From assembly GCA_036435485.1 (NCBI GenBank), contig CM071597.1:11215881-11279880 (forward strand): a stretch of DNA of 64,000 nucleotides. Direction: 5' to 3'. Below the pieces are notes generated by a model. That model was not told the DNA's origin, ran no database searches, and was given only the letters and a program-made list of their open reading frames with translations. The position numbers were made by a program, and so were the translations under genes. Numbering within the stretch: the first letter of the stretch is position 1; the number at the start of each line of letters is the position of its first letter. This DNA comes from Saposhnikovia divaricata (Eukaryota; Streptophyta; Magnoliopsida; Apiales; Apiaceae). Below, piece by piece: positions 12,281 through 25,371 of this stretch.

Positions 12281-12668
12281 CCTGTTTAGCAACACGGCTT
12301 TAAGTAAAAAATTGCTTAAAGTAGTTTTTGATGTGTTTGGCTAAGTGGGCTTTAAGCCCGCTTTAAGTTAAAAAACTGCTTTAAGTCATAAGTTCCATTT
12401 AGGTACTTTTGACTTATGACTTATGGAGTTTTTTTTTTTTTCAAAAAACTTCCAGAACTCTTGCAAAGTTTAAATATTATGAATTTAAAATTTTTTTAAG
12501 TAAAATTTCATTTTAAGTCAAAATTATTAAATCCCCATTTAACTTTAAGTAAAATTACCCAAACACATTCATTCAACTTAAAGCAAACAACTTTACTTTC
12601 TCCTTTAAGTTAAAAATAACTCCATTAAGTCAAAAGTAACTTATTTTAAGCAACCCCAAACACCCTCT
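12281..12668. mobile_element. Degenerate hAT-like MITE
   Basis: It begins CCTGTTTAGCAACAC and ends CAACCCCAAACACCC, an imperfect inverted pair. Many CTTTAAGT/ACTTAAAG subterminal repeats lie in both orientations, the composition of hAT MITEs like the one at 7263-7755. No ORF. No target-site duplication confirmed. Confidence 0.45.
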
Positions 12669-13204
12669 TAATTGCTATGTCTTTTTCATGTTTTAGGGTG
12701 GCTAAAAATAGAGTATTTTTCATCAAAATGAGACATGATAATTATTTTTATTTTACTATGCGTTTATTGAGTTTGGACATGTCTATTGTTATTTTGTTTT
12801 ATTCTGTCGGAGGAATTGTAGCATATTCGAAATATACGCGAAAAAACCATTTCAAAAAATTTATCATATATTTTTAAAGAAAAACAATGTGGATTAGTTA
12901 AATGCTTGTGCTAGGAACCGGGAAAGCAGGGTTAAAACAGAGTAACTCGTATAATAATATAAATTAATTTATTTGTAGAAACAAATTTTATAAGGTTAGA
13001 ACTAGAAATTTATACACGAACAAATAATTGGATCTGGTAAAATAAAAAAACCCCCACAATTAAATGTTCAATACATGAGGCGAAATCTGGTTTTAGGCCT
13101 TTCGCATTTGACCAAAATAAAGGGCTGGGCCCATGCAAAAACAAGATGTTGTATTAGTAGTGAATTGGGCCTATCATACTTGAGTTCAACTAATATGTTA
13201 TAGG
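12669..13204. other. Intergenic, no recognised feature
   Basis: AT-rich spacer before the copia nest; no supportable gene or bounded repeat. Confidence 0.5.
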
Positions 13205-13463
13205 TGTTGTAATATACTAGCTATAATAAAGAGCTATTAATATATTATTCTACTAATAACTTTAACGAAAGTGAGAAAGAGAAAAATAAAGAGAAATAGA
13301 AAGAGAGCAAAGGAAATGAATTGCTCGGGGTGTGTTTTCCATTAGCTGATACATGCTATTTATAGCAAATGAAAGGGGACAGCAATGTACATTTTCTTCA
13401 CCTATATATACATAGCCCAATTATTACAGTTTTGACTACTGTATTGGCAATCATTTCACAACA
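13205..13463 (-). repeat. 3' LTR of the old copia element
   Basis: 259 bp, TG...CA ends. Read on the minus strand it carries a TATAAATAGC box (plus 13361-13370). A purine tract, CAAAGGGGAG on the minus strand (13464-13473), abuts it as the polypurine primer. Confidence 0.9.
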
Positions 13464-13559
13464 CTCCCCTTTGATTGTCAATACAGTATGGATCATAGAT
13501 TGCCTCGTTAAAACCTTGTCAAAGAAAAACCCAGTGGGATAAAAACTTTGACGAAGGAA

Positions 13560-15870
13560 AAAGAGTACGATCTCCCCTTGGAAGAAACTAATTATTCGCT
13601 GAAGTTTTGTTGCAACATATTCTTGAGTCGACGCATTCCAATGTTATGTCGCAGCTTCCTTAACGTTGAATTCGGTAATGATTTTGTGAATAGTCTGCAA
13701 GATTGTCACATGATCGAATTTGTTGTACATCAATTTCACCATTCTTTTGAAGCTCATGAGTGTAGAAGAATTTTGGTGAAATGTGCTTCGTTCTGTCTCC
13801 CTTGATATATCCTTCCTTGAGTTGATCAATACATGCAGTGTTATCTTCAAACATAACAGTGGGATTTCTTGTGATGTCCGGTAATCCACATGATTCTTGA
13901 ATATTCTTGATGATAGACCGCAACCAAACACATTCTCTACTGGCTTCATGAATTGCAATTAGTTCTGAGTGATTTGATGAGGTTGCCACTGTAGTTTGCT
14001 TTGTGGATTTCCAGGAAATGGCTGTACTGCAATATGTAAATACATATCCAGTTTGTGATTTTCCAAAATGAGGATCTGACAAATATCCAGCGTCCGCATA
14101 TCTAATCAACTGAGATGTGGAGTTTTTTCGGGAAGAATAACCCAAAATCAACTGTTCCATGAAGATAACAAAATATATGTTTGATCCCATTCCAATGTCT
14201 ATCCATCAGAGCAGAGCTAAACCTGACCAATAAATTCACAGCAAATGCAATATCTGGCCTTGTATTATTCGCAAGATACATAAGTGCACCAATTGCACCA
14301 AGATATGGAATTTCAGGACCAAGAACATCTTCAACTTCTCGTGGTCGAAATGGATCTTTATCAGGTTCTAAAGATCTAACCACCATTGGAGTGGTCAAAG
14401 GATGAGATTTATCCATGTAAAATCTGCTCAAAACCTTTTCTGTATACGTGGATTGGTGGAGAAAAATTCCTGATGACAAGTGCTCGACTTGTATACCAAG
14501 ACAATATTTTGTCATTCCAAGATCTTTCATTCCAAATTCTGTCTTTAGATATATGACAGCATCATCAACCTCTGTAGTTGTTCCTACAAGATTTAAATCA
14601 TCCACATATACAATAATGATTACAAAACCAGATTGTGATTTCTTGATAAAAACGTATGGATAGATCTGATTACTAAAATACCCATTCTTTTGTAAATAAC
14701 GGCTAAGTCTGTTATACCACATACGACCAGATTGTTTCAGTCCATATAATGATCGTTGAAGTTTAATGGAGTATATATGACGAGGTTTCTTGAACTCATC
14801 CATTTTCAACCCTTCAGGGATTTTCATAAAAATTTCACTATCAAGTGAACCATATAGGTATGCAGTAACGACGTCCATAAGACGTGTTTCCAATTTTTCT
14901 TTAGACGCCATACCTAATATGAAACGAAAAGTAATTCCATCCATTACTGGCGAGTATGTCTCTTGATAATCAATGCCAGGTCTTTGAGAAAACCCTTTAG
15001 CCACAAGTCGGGCTTTGTATCTCACTATTTCATTCTTTTCATTTTGTTTTCTTATGAATACCCATTTATTTCCAACAGGGTTTACACCAATTGGTGTTTG
15101 GACAACAAGTCCAAATACTTCTCTTTTACGCAATGAATTTAATTTTGTTTGAATTGCGTCTTTCCATTTTAGCCAGTCTTTTCTTCGACGGCATTCATCC
15201 ACACTTTGTGGTTCAGGATCAGAATTTATATCGACATCCAATGCCGCAGAATACACAAATATATCATCAATTATGGCTTTACTTCGATCCCATAATTTCA
15301 TATCATGCGCATAATTTATTGAAATTTCATGATTACTTAATCCCTCATTTTTAGGGACTAGAATCTCTTCAGGAGATAATACCACTTCAGGGGTATTTGC
15401 TACTTCTGGAGCATGTGCCACTTCAGGGGCATTTTCTTTTGTTTTTTGTTTTCGTGGTGCAACATCTTTTGCACCGACCGGTCTACCACGCTTCAAGCGC
15501 GAATTTGATTCCGTAACCAATTCTTTTGTATTTGCTTCTTTAATTGGTACATTTATTCTAGCTGGAGTGTTTATTGCAGGAATATGAGATTTTATAATTT
15601 TTCTAGAATCGTTAAATGCGTCAGGCATTTGGTTTGCGATATTTTGCATATGAATAATTCTTTTAACTTCAATTTCACATTGACCTGTACGTGGATCTAG
15701 AAAATGTAATCTCGATGCATTCCATGTAATGTCAGGATTAGCTTTATTCGAATATTTATCTCCCCCTAAAGGAGGAAACACGGATTCGTGAAAATGACAA
15801 TCTGCATATCTTGCAGTAAATAAATCTCCAGTTAGTGGTTCAAGATATCTAATTATAGATGTGGAATCAA
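13560..15870 (-). pseudogene. Copia RT-RNase H (broken)
   Basis: Minus-strand remnants of the C-terminal half of pol. The RT part shows the copia motifs VGNKWVFI, RYKARLVAKGFSQ and the catalytic YVDD (VYVDDLNLVG), then PYLGAIGALMYLANNTRPDI. The RNase H part follows in another frame, with ADAGYLSD, SNHSELIAIHEA and FEDNTACI carrying the expected acidic residues. A frameshift between 14102 and 14190 separates them. This is an inactive copy. Confidence 0.85.
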
Positions 15871-17138
15871 AACCAACATAGATACTTATTCTTCTTTGAG
15901 CTAGCTCCCATCTTCGATCTCTGTGGTGGAGCAATCGGCACATATACAGCACTTCCAAAATTTTTGAAGTGAGAGATATTAGGAATTTGGCCAAGTACCA
16001 GCTGTAGTGGAGAATGTTTGTTATAGGCAGTTGGCCTAATCCTAATAATATTGGCAGCGTGAAGTATTGCATGACCCCAAATGGATGAAGGCAATTTTGC
16101 TTTCAACAACAGCGGTCTTGCAATAATTTGAAGTCTTTTAATAAAGGACTCGGCTAATCCATTTTGTGTATGTACATGAGGAACTGGGTGTTCAACTGAG
16201 ATCCCTACAGACATGCAATAGTGAACAAAAGTTGCAGATGTGAACTCGCCGGAATTATCTAAACGAATTGACTTGATGCAATGATCTGGGAATTGAGCTC
16301 GTAATTTGATTATTTGGGCAAGTAATTTTGCAAAAACATCATTACGAGTTGAGAGAAGACAAACCTGAGACCATCTAGTTGAGGCATCAATTAATACCAT
16401 GAAGTACCTAAATGGGCCAGAAGATGGGTGGATAGGTCAACATATGTCGCCTTGGATCCATTCAAGAAAATTTGGGCTCTCGAGTTGAACTTTAGTAGAA
16501 GATGGACGTGTAATCAATTTTCCTAAAGAACATGCTGAACAAGGAAGGTCATTGCTTGAAAGAACTTTAAGATCCCTTAGAGGATGTCCAGTAGAATTCT
16601 CTATAATGCGACGCATCATAGAGACACCAGGGTGACCTAATCCATGCCAAAGTGATTTTGGATCTATTAATTTGGAGGAAATGACATTGTGTGACTCAAT
16701 GGATCTAATTTTTAACATATATAATCCTGAGGAAAGTGAGTGAAACTTTTTTAAGATTTTCTTGTTGCTAGAATTAGCTGAAGTGATAAGAAAATATTCT
16801 TTACCAGCCTCAGAAGTGGTTTCGATGTGAAAATCGTTGAGTCAGATATCCTTAAAACTAAGAAGATTTCTAGTGGACTTACAAGAAAATAATGCATTTG
16901 GAATACGTAAGTGTGTACCATTAGGTAAGATAAAACTAGCTTTTCCAAAACCCTCAATTATATTAGATACGCCAGATATGGTCCCAACTTGTGCTTCGGT
17001 TTTGGTTAGAAGGCTAAAATATTTTCGGCTTTGTAGAATCGTATGAGTTGTGCCACAATCAGCAATGCATATATCCTCAAAAATCATTCTGTACATAATT
17101 AAGAAACACACTTTTATTCGATACAAAACATAGCACAC
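15867..17138 (-). pseudogene. Copia protease, GAG-pre-integrase and integrase (broken)
   Basis: Read on the minus strand: a protease segment with DCGTTHTI (near 17050) as the aspartic site, a pre-integrase zinc domain with HGLGHPG and CSACSLGK (16437-16718), then the integrase core with the DDE residues in VLIDAST, IRLDNSGEF and GLAESFIKR (15867-16400). Each lies in a different frame, and stops separate them near 16437 and 16720-16840. The order matches copia pol. The integrase end overlaps the start of the RT-bearing frame. Confidence 0.82.
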
Positions 17139-17187
17139 TACATAGTTTAAGCAAGATAATGCACACTATTATAGTAATTGTATGAAA

Positions 17188-17492
17188 TTAATCTTCAGCC
17201 TCCCATATGGGAGTTTCGTTAGCTTCATTCGGACCATTAATGCTTATTCCTCCAGTTGTAACTATCGGGGAATCATCTAAGTTATTGTTGGCGAAATTGG
17301 TTTCCACCATTTTTCCTTTTGACTTCTGAGATGATTGGTATAGATCAACAAGATGTTTTGGAATATGACAATTACGTGCTCTGTGTCCTTCCATTCCACA
17401 CTTATGACATGTATTATCCATTTTTCCTCCCTGTGGTGCCTTTCTTTTGCTCTGTTTAGATTGCCACTTCCGGTGATCAGAGCTGTTATAAG
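17188..17492 (-). pseudogene. Copia gag C-terminal part with zinc knuckle
   Basis: The nucleocapsid knuckle CHKCGMEGHRARNC (CCHC) is preceded by a basic stretch. The frame runs straight into the LTR of the nested element at 17493, so this is the downstream half of a gag cut by that insertion. The other half begins at 31589. Confidence 0.85.
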
Positions 17493-18768
17493 TGTTAGTC
17501 ACAGAGGCATGCCTGAATACATCTAATAACAAGCCTAAGTTGCTTGTAATGATATGCATTACTTACATGACCTCTTAACTGAGGGAACCTCTAGTTATAG
17601 AGTTTCTACTGGTTTTGTACTTGTAATAGGCATCAAATTCTAGCTGTGTAACTGTACCTATTAAGTCAAGAATAATGCTTGAAAGAAGTTCCAAGGTTCA
17701 TGCCTCAAGCAAGGAGATAAAGATGGCCAAATAATCACAGTTGGGATTTGAAGAAATGAAGAATTTACCTAAGTACCAATTCGAGAAGTACATTTGTCTA
17801 TTCGAGAAGTCTAGCATTCGAGAAGTCAGGGGTTCGATATCTCAGAAGACACTATTCGATATCTCTGAATACACTATTCGATATCTCAGAGATTCGATAT
17901 GTCTATTACTCTGTTCGAGAACTCAAGGAGTCAACAGGTCAAAGGTGATATTCGAGTTCTAAAAAGGGTCAACAAGTCAAAGCTACATTCGATATCTCAA
18001 AGACTCAAGATGCTATTTAACATCTCAGGGATTCGATATGTCAAAATGCTCTATTCGATATCTCAAGGACTCCCAGAGAAAAGAGCTATTCGAGAAGTGA
18101 TTCGATATGTCAATATAACACTATTCGAGAACTCAGAGTTATCGATTAAGTCAATTCTAGTTCTCGAATCACTCACTTAGCCACTTCTCGAATACATTCT
18201 TGAAGACAAAATACTGAAGAATTGTACAAGTCAGAAACCTGCAACAAGCCAAGACGCTTTATCTGACTATGTACTATAAAGCACGTTGGAAAGTCTACAA
18301 AGAAGCTTGGAGAGATAAGTCAGGGGACAAGGAGCTAAAGAAGTGGATCTGAACAGGCTTTGCAAAGTCAAATCTGTAGCCGTTTGGACTCTTACTCAAA
18401 TGAGATAGACAGACTGGAAAGTATTTTGTTTACCTACCTTATTTGTAGTAAGTAGGTGTATCCATGTCTATAAGGATACAGCCTCACTTCCTTAGCAGAT
18501 AAGTTTTTCAAGATACATAACAAGAAATATCTCTCTGAGAAAAACGAAGCTGAGAATACTATCATTTGTATTCACAGATTGTATCAAAATCTTTATCTAA
18601 TAAAATATTAGATTAAAGTAATATTGTGTTGTGTTTGTCTTTGTTATCCGCACTTACATATCTCACACACTCAATACATATCTTGCTGCAAAGATTCCAG
18701 AACAAAGAAAAGTTCAAGAATCCATTCACCCTCCCTCTGTATTCTTTTACTGTATTCAGTACTCAACA
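17493..18768 (+). repeat. 5' LTR of the Sirevirus-like element
   Basis: 1276 bp, TGTTAGTC to CTCAACA. Between about 17779 and 18204 it is packed with TTCGAGAA, TTCTCGAA and TTCGATAT words. Nine fit TTCnnGAA: 17780, 17801, 17817, 17914, 18089, 18124, 18161, 18185 and 18197. Confidence 0.95.
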
Positions 18769-18770
18769 AG

Positions 18771-18785
18771 TGGTATCAAAGCAGG
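18771..18785 (+). other. Primer-binding site, tRNA initiator-Met type
   Basis: TGGTATCAAAGCAGG begins 2 bp after the LTR. The usual plant copia site is TGGTATCAGAGC; one position differs. Confidence 0.85.
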
Positions 18786-18805
18786 CTGTTTAATCTAAAC
18801 AGAAA

Positions 18806-19946
18806 ATGATCATGAGTTCGAATACACCAAAGACTGCAGGTACGGTAAAGGTCCCTAAGTTCGACAAAGAGAATTACAACCTCTGGAAAATAAAAATGCT
18901 GTTGTTCATCAAAGCTGCCAATCCTCTCTACCCTGACATCCTCAAGAATGGTCCATTTGTACCACAACAAGAAATTTCTGAATCTACAGTGGGCACAATA
19001 GTCATTCCTAGATCATATGTTCCAAAAGAGCCATCCAAATGGACGGACTCAGAAAAGGAAAAGGTTGCCCTAGACAGTCATCTCATGTTGCTGATCATAG
19101 ACTCCATGGATATGTCGATGTTTGCCAACATAGCATCATGTACATCAGCCAAGGACATGTGGAACCAGATTGAGGTGTTATGTGAAGGGAGAGAGGAGGT
19201 AAGAGAGAATAGGAAACAGATACTGGTCACACAGTATGAGGCTTTCATGGCACAGTCCAAAGAAAGTATTACTAATATGTGAGAAATTTCACAAGCTGGT
19301 GACTGAGCTTCAAATGAATGGGAAGGTTTACAGCACTAAGGAATTAAACATGAAGTTTCTACTATCTGCACCAAACCATCTAGAGCAAAGGGTCATATCT
19401 CTAAGAGAAAGAGATTTGAACAAAGTCACATATGATGTGCTCTATGGGGTTTTAAAGACTCATGAGCTTGAGCTGCTTCAGAAGAGGGCTATCCAAGCCA
19501 ACCAAGGCAGAATGATAAACACATCCTGTGCCTTGATTGTCAACAAATCTATTCAAGACCTGGAAGCATCTACAAGTCAGCTGAGAATAGAAGAGATAGT
19601 AGATGATGAAGAAACTGAAGAAGAAGTGACTGAACCTGTTGATGAAAAGGAAGAAGATGAGTTCTACACTCTTGAAGAGTTGGATGCCATGGAAAACACT
19701 TCATATGCTTTTATGGCTAGAAAATTCCCAAACATCAAATTTAAGAGGAATCAGCCCTTCAAGCCTAGATCTCAAAATCATTCATTCAACAAGAGCAAGG
19801 CACCTGTGAAAGCAAACAAAAACAGATTCAAAACCAGCTATGTGGATAGGTCATCTGTGAGATGTTATAGATGCAATGACCCAGGGCATTTTGCCAGTGA
19901 ATGCAAGAAGCCTAAAAAGAAGGATAAGGAGTTTCTTGAGCTTTAA
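18806..19946 (+). pseudogene. Sirevirus-like gag (frameshifted)
   Basis: It starts MIMSSNTPKTAG and has the copia gag N-domain VPKFDKENYNLWKIKM. The capsid region continues in a second frame after a frameshift near 19275-19285. An acidic stretch (DDEETEEEV) and the CCHC knuckle CYRCNDPGHFASEC (about 19862-19904) follow. A TAA at 19944 stops the frame, though similar sequence continues beyond it in the same frame. Inactive. Confidence 0.85.
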
Positions 19947-21295
19947 GCTAAGTATGAGGCTCTGCTAAAGAAGCATACACCAGGTAAGGCCTACATAGCT
20001 GAAGGGAAGTGTTGGGATGATTCTGATAGTGATGGAGAAGAACAAGAATTCTACAACTATGCCTTGATGGCCAACTCCAAGGAAGAACCATCTGCATCAG
20101 ACTCTCAGGTACCATCTCTCACTACCATAAACATGTCTGTTTCTGAATACAAATCTATGGTTGAACAACTATCTGTTGAGATGTTTAATATTCATACTAG
20201 TATGATTGCTGCTAATGAAGAAATTGCTAAACTGTCTACTAAGAATGAACTGTTGAACAAAAGAAATGAGGAACTAGAACTAACTGCTATGCAAGTAGAA
20301 AACTTTAATCAAGAAATTGAATATCTAAAGAATAAGGTTCTATGTGCTAGTCAAGTTGAGAAAGCTCTTAGGGATGAACTAGCTGAAAATGAATTTAAAT
20401 TGAAAACATTTAAGAATTCCTCTAGTCTATTGCAGTCCTACCATGAGAAAAATCTAGCTAGACCTAAGGCTGCCATTGGACTTGATTATGACACTCTTAA
20501 ACAGAGGAAAGGCTATGCAATCATTGAAGATGACATTGTTGTTCAAGAGGAAGTGCCTCAGGTTTTGAAAAAGACTGAGACCCCAATATTTAAAACACCA
20601 ACACTTGAGATTGATGAGGATGTCTTACTCATTAAGCAATGTTGGATGATGAAGATAAGGCACAATCAAATGAACAACAAGCATCCTCTAAGAGTGAGAA
20701 TGTCAAAACCAAAGCCAAGGAGCCAGTAGGAGGTAGACCTAGACCTGAGAAATTTGTGAAGTTTGTTTCAGCTGGGAATAATGAGTTTGAGAAGAAAGTG
20801 GCTAAAAAGAAACAAAACAGGAATGGCAAATTGGGGATTAACAAGGACAACAACTATGATTATGTGCCAAATGCCCCTAGGAAAGTTTGTCAAAACTGTT
20901 TTAGCACTAATCATTTAACTCATGCATGCAAGAAACCATCTGGTAGTGTTGCTAAACCATTCTATGATTGCTCTGTGCCTTTAAGACATAGAGACTCTCC
21001 TTTCTGTGATAAACTTGATTGTATGCCATGTAACATGAATGTAATGACTAGTTGTTTTAATTTGAGAAGACAATTCATGGAAGGTTGCATCAATCACAAT
21101 GTTCACACACACTACACAAGAACAAAGTCTTCAAGTCCTCCTAAAGTTAGGAAGGTACCTCTGTCACCTAAGTCTAAGAACCCTGATTCTAAGACTTCTA
21201 ACAGTGACAAGAAGACTAACATCAAGAAAATTGATAAGCATGCTGTTTATGAGCCACATGGACCCAAACTTGTTTGGGTACCAAAGGAGAAGTAA
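19947..21295 (+). pseudogene. gag-protease linker region with coiled coil
   Basis: It continues from gag in the same frame after the TAA at 19944, with acidic DDSDSDGEEQE, then a heptad-rich helical stretch (about 20130-20420) likely to be a coiled coil. A frameshift near 20636 leads to a basic segment and a second Cys/His cluster, CQNCFSTNHLTHAC (about 20889-20930). A last frameshift near 21293 precedes protease. Long gag extensions with a second Cys/His cluster are a feature I associate with Sireviruses; that is inference. Confidence 0.65.
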
Positions 21296-24200
21296 TACCT
21301 TTGTGTTTGCAAGGCAAAGAAAGTGAAAAGAAGGTCATGTGGATTTTGGACAGTGGATGCTCAAACCATATGACTGGTGATATGGCCCTGCTATCACAGT
21401 ATGAGGAGAAGGCTGGCCCAATGGTTGCTTTTAGAGATGACAACATTGGCAACACATTGGGATATGGCAAGTTGGGAATTGGAAATGTCATCATTGAAAA
21501 TGTAGCACTGGTCAAGGGGCTCAAGCACAATCTACTGAGTGTTGGTCAATTTATTGACAGAGGCTTCAAAGTTAATTTTGACAAAGATGAATGTTTGATC
21601 ACCCACAAGAAGACTGGTGACTTTGCTCTATCTGGAGTAAGGAAAGGAAGCCTGTTTGTAGCCAATATGAACTCTGCAAACAAGGACAAAATTTGTTGCT
21701 TTTACTCAAAAGCATCAAATGAAGATAGTTGGCTATGGCACAAGAAGCTATCACACTTGAACTTCAAAGGCATTAATTCTCTAGTCAAAAGGGAGTTAGT
21801 GAGAGGCATGCCCACACTTGAATTCTGTCAAGAAGGAGTGTGTGAGGCTTGTCAAAAAGGAAAATGAAAAGATCAAGCCACAAGTCAAAGACAGTGACAT
21901 CAATAACCAAGCCCCTACAACTAATTCATATGGACTTGTTTGGGCCTGTCAATATTATGTCACTAGGAAGGAAGAAGTATGCTCTAGTGATGGTTGATGA
22001 TTTTATAAGGTATACATGGGTAGAATTTCTGGCATCAAAGAATGAGGCTCCACAAGTAATCATTGAGCATATAAAGAAAATTGACAAGGAAGCAAAGGCC
22101 AACAATGCAAGTGTGATTGCATTAAGAAGTGATAATGGAACAGAGTTCAGAAATGCCATGCTTGAAGCATTCTGCAAAAAGAATGGTATTTCTCAACAAT
22201 TCTCAGCTCCAAGAACTCCACAACAAAATGGAGTTGTTGAGAGAAAGAATAGAACTCTGATTGAGGCTGCTAGAACAATGTTACTTGATGCAAAGATGCC
22301 TACATGTTTTTGGGCTGAGGCTGTGAGCACTGCATGCTATATCCAAAACAAAACCCTCATCAACAAAAACACTGGAAAGACACCTTACAACTTGATGACT
22401 GGAAAGAAGCCTACTCTGAAGTATGTTCATACTTTTGGAAGCAAATGTTTTGTGTTAAAAGACAATTCAGAATATGTTGGAAAGTTTGATACAAAAGCAT
22501 TTGAAGGAATTTTTCTTGGCTACTCTATGGAAAGAATTGCATACAAAGTTTATGTCATCAGTCAAAAGAAAGTTATGGAAAGCATAGATGTGACATTTGA
22601 TGACAGCAAACTACCTGGATTAGAAGAAGCCAATGATGAAGATAAAGATCCTTTGAAGTTTGACAATCTAGATGATTCTGATGAGGAGATTGAAACTGAA
22701 TTTGAGCCCACAATCCAACAAACTCACGTGAATGAAGAACCTGTGTCAATCAACAATGAAGAAACAAGCATCCAAGACACACCTGTGATTAGTGGCAACT
22801 TCACAGAGGGAGGAAATGTAAATGATCATGATCTGGATGATGAAGCAACATCAAGGCTGAGAAATCAATCTGAACATGCAAGGAAATGGGATAAATTACA
22901 TACTGCAGATCAGATAATTGGAGATCCAAATGCAGGAGTGAGGACAAGGAGAGCAACTCTAAATGAATGTCTCTATGGTTGCTTTCTATCCCAAGTTGAG
23001 CCTGAGAAACTTGATGATGCATTGTTAGATCCTGATTGGATAATTGCTATGCAAGAGGAACTAAATCAATTTTAAAGAAGCAAAGTATGGGAACTTGTGC
23101 CTGCACCAAAGGATAGAACCATTATTGGAACAAAATGGGTTCTAAGGAATAAGATGGATGAAAATGGTGTAGTCATAAGAAACAAAGCAAGGTTGGTTGC
23201 AAAAGGATACTCTCAACAGGAAGGCATTGACTATGATGAGACTTTTGCCCCTATTGCTATACTAGAGGCCATCAGAATTTTCTTGGCATTTGCTGCACAT
23301 TCTAATTTCAAGGTTTATCAAATGGATGTCAAGAGTGCATTTCTGAATGGGGAGTTGGAAGAAGAAGTATATGTGCAACAGCCACCTGGCTTTGAGGATC
23401 CACAATTCCCTCACTTTGTCTACAGATTGCTTAAAGCATTGTATGGACTTAAGCAAGCTCCTAGGGCATGGTATGACACACTATCACAATTTCTATTGGA
23501 GAATCAATTCACTAGAGGCACACTGGACAAGACACTGTTTTACAAGAAACATGGTGATGATATTATCTTAGTTCAAATCTATGTGGATGATATCATATTT
23601 GGCTCTACAAATGAGAAGCTGTGTGAGAAATTCTCTAAGCTCATGCAGAGCAGATATGAGATGAGTTTGATGGGAGAATTAACATTCTTTCTTGGGCTGC
23701 AAGTTAGTCAAAGGAAGGATGTCATTTTTATAAGTCAAACCAAATACATCAAGGATCTATTGAAGAAATTTGACTTGCAAGAATGCTCACCTGCAAAGAC
23801 ACCCATGGCCACTGCCACCAAGTTAGATGAAGATGTTAAGGGCAAGAAGGTAAATATTTCAATCTACAGAGGCATGGTTGGTTCTCTACTCTACCGCACT
23901 GCTAGTAGGCCAGACATTATGTTTGCAACATGCTTGTGTGCAAGGTTTCAATCAAATCCAAAGGAATCACATATGATAGAAATAAAGAGGATTTTTAAAT
24001 ATCTGAAGGGCACACCAAACTTGGGGTTATGGTATCCTAAGGACACAGGGTTCAATCTGGTTGGTTATTCTGATGCTGATTATGCTGGATACAGAGTGGA
24101 TAGGAAAAGAACCTCAGGTAGCTGCTATTTTCTTGGACAAAGGTTAGTCTCTTGGTACAGCAAGAAACAACAATCTGTGTCAACTTCCACAGCTGAAGCT

Positions 24201-24533
24201 GAGTACATAGCTGCTGGAAGTTGATGTGCTCAAGTGCTTTGGATCAGAAACCAACTTAGAGATTATGGACTTGTGTTGGAAAGAATTCCAATCATGTGTG
24301 ACAACACAAGTGCAATCTCTATAGTTTCCAATCCCTTCAATCATTCTAGGACAAAGCAGATTGACATCAGATATCACTTCATAAGGGAGCATGCAACTAA
24401 TGGAACCATTGAGTTACATTATGTTCCCACAGAAAAACAACTAGATGACATATTCACTAAGCCATTAGATGAAGCCACCTTCACAAGGTTGGTTAGTGAG
24501 ATTGGAATGATGAATTCTTCAAATTCTGGCTAA
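21296..24533 (+). pseudogene. Sirevirus-like pol: protease, integrase, RT, RNase H (broken)
   Basis: Domains in order: protease LDSGCSNHMTG (about 21343), pre-integrase zinc domain WHKKLSHLN with CEACQKGK, integrase DDE in HMDLFGP, LRSDNGTEF and NGVVERKNR, RT from TKWVLRNKMDE with catalytic YVDD (about 23580), and RNase H with YSDADYAG and STAEAEYIAAG. A frameshift lies near 21860. A TAA at 23073 and a TGA at 24222 are in-frame nonsense codons, since conserved sequence resumes in the same frame. The gene ends near 24533 after the RNase H tail EKQLDDIFTKPLD. Confidence 0.88.
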
Positions 24534-25371
24534 GTGAATATATCAACTTGATTGTTGCAGCAGTAAATACTTACTTTATCAAATGCTCAATATTTTTGAA
24601 GTAAGTATTGGCTGGAGTATGATTTATAAATATTCTAGAATGCTGCATATGTTGAAAATCATACATCTTTAGCTTGAAATTTCTGTGAAATTTTGAGAGA
24701 ATCACTATTTAATTTGGTAGAATATTCTTCAGTGAATATTTCTGGTAAATTTTAAAAGATAGTGAAAATTAAATTTTATGAGTGAAAAGTATAGTTCGAT
24801 AAGTCAGACTTCTCGAATGGTTCATTGTTATGTCGTGGCTCGAGTTCTCGAATAGGCCTATCTAGAACCCTCTTGAGTTCTCGAATAGTGTCTTTTAGAG
24901 AAATCGAATAGCACACTCTGAGTTCTCGAATAGAGTATTTTAGTTCTCTAGTGATGGAGTTCTCGAATACTGTATTTGAGTTATCGAATCATTTGAAAAG
25001 GCTGATTTTTCGTTGACACTTAATCGTTTTTTGGATTTATATTCAAAATTTCATTTCGCTCATAAAAACATATTTTATTTAGCTTAGAATTATTTTCTGA
25101 GTTAAATAACTGCCAGCTGTGAGTTACAAACTGCCTGAGATATCGAATAAGCCATTCTTGACTTATCGAATAGTTGTTTTATACTTCTCGAATGACTTGT
25201 CGATACAGATCATATATCTAATCGACAACTCAGGTTATTCATATATATACAATTTCACAACTATTCAACTCATTTCGTTCGATTTCTCAAGCATCTAAAC
25301 TCCTAAAACCTCTGAAAACCCTAACTGCGAATTTCTTCTTCAACTTTAATTCTCTTTTCTTCTCTACTCAA
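24534..25371 (+). promoter_or_regulatory. Spacer between pol and ORF2 with TTCTCGAA array
   Basis: The spacer is non-coding. From about 24795 to 25215 it repeats TTCTCGAA (24810, 24845, 24878, 24923, 24960, 25185), with further TATCGAATA words. It is mostly the reverse complement of the LTR word TTCGAGAA. Its position just upstream of the post-pol ORF is compatible with an internal promoter or enhancer, but no transcript is known from sequence alone. Confidence 0.5.

Noticed and set aside
17741..18180. ORFs in the Sirevirus-like LTR (and again at 30561-31000)
   Set aside because: They are reading frames through the TTCGAGAA/TTCGATAT repeats, identical in both LTRs, with no family match.
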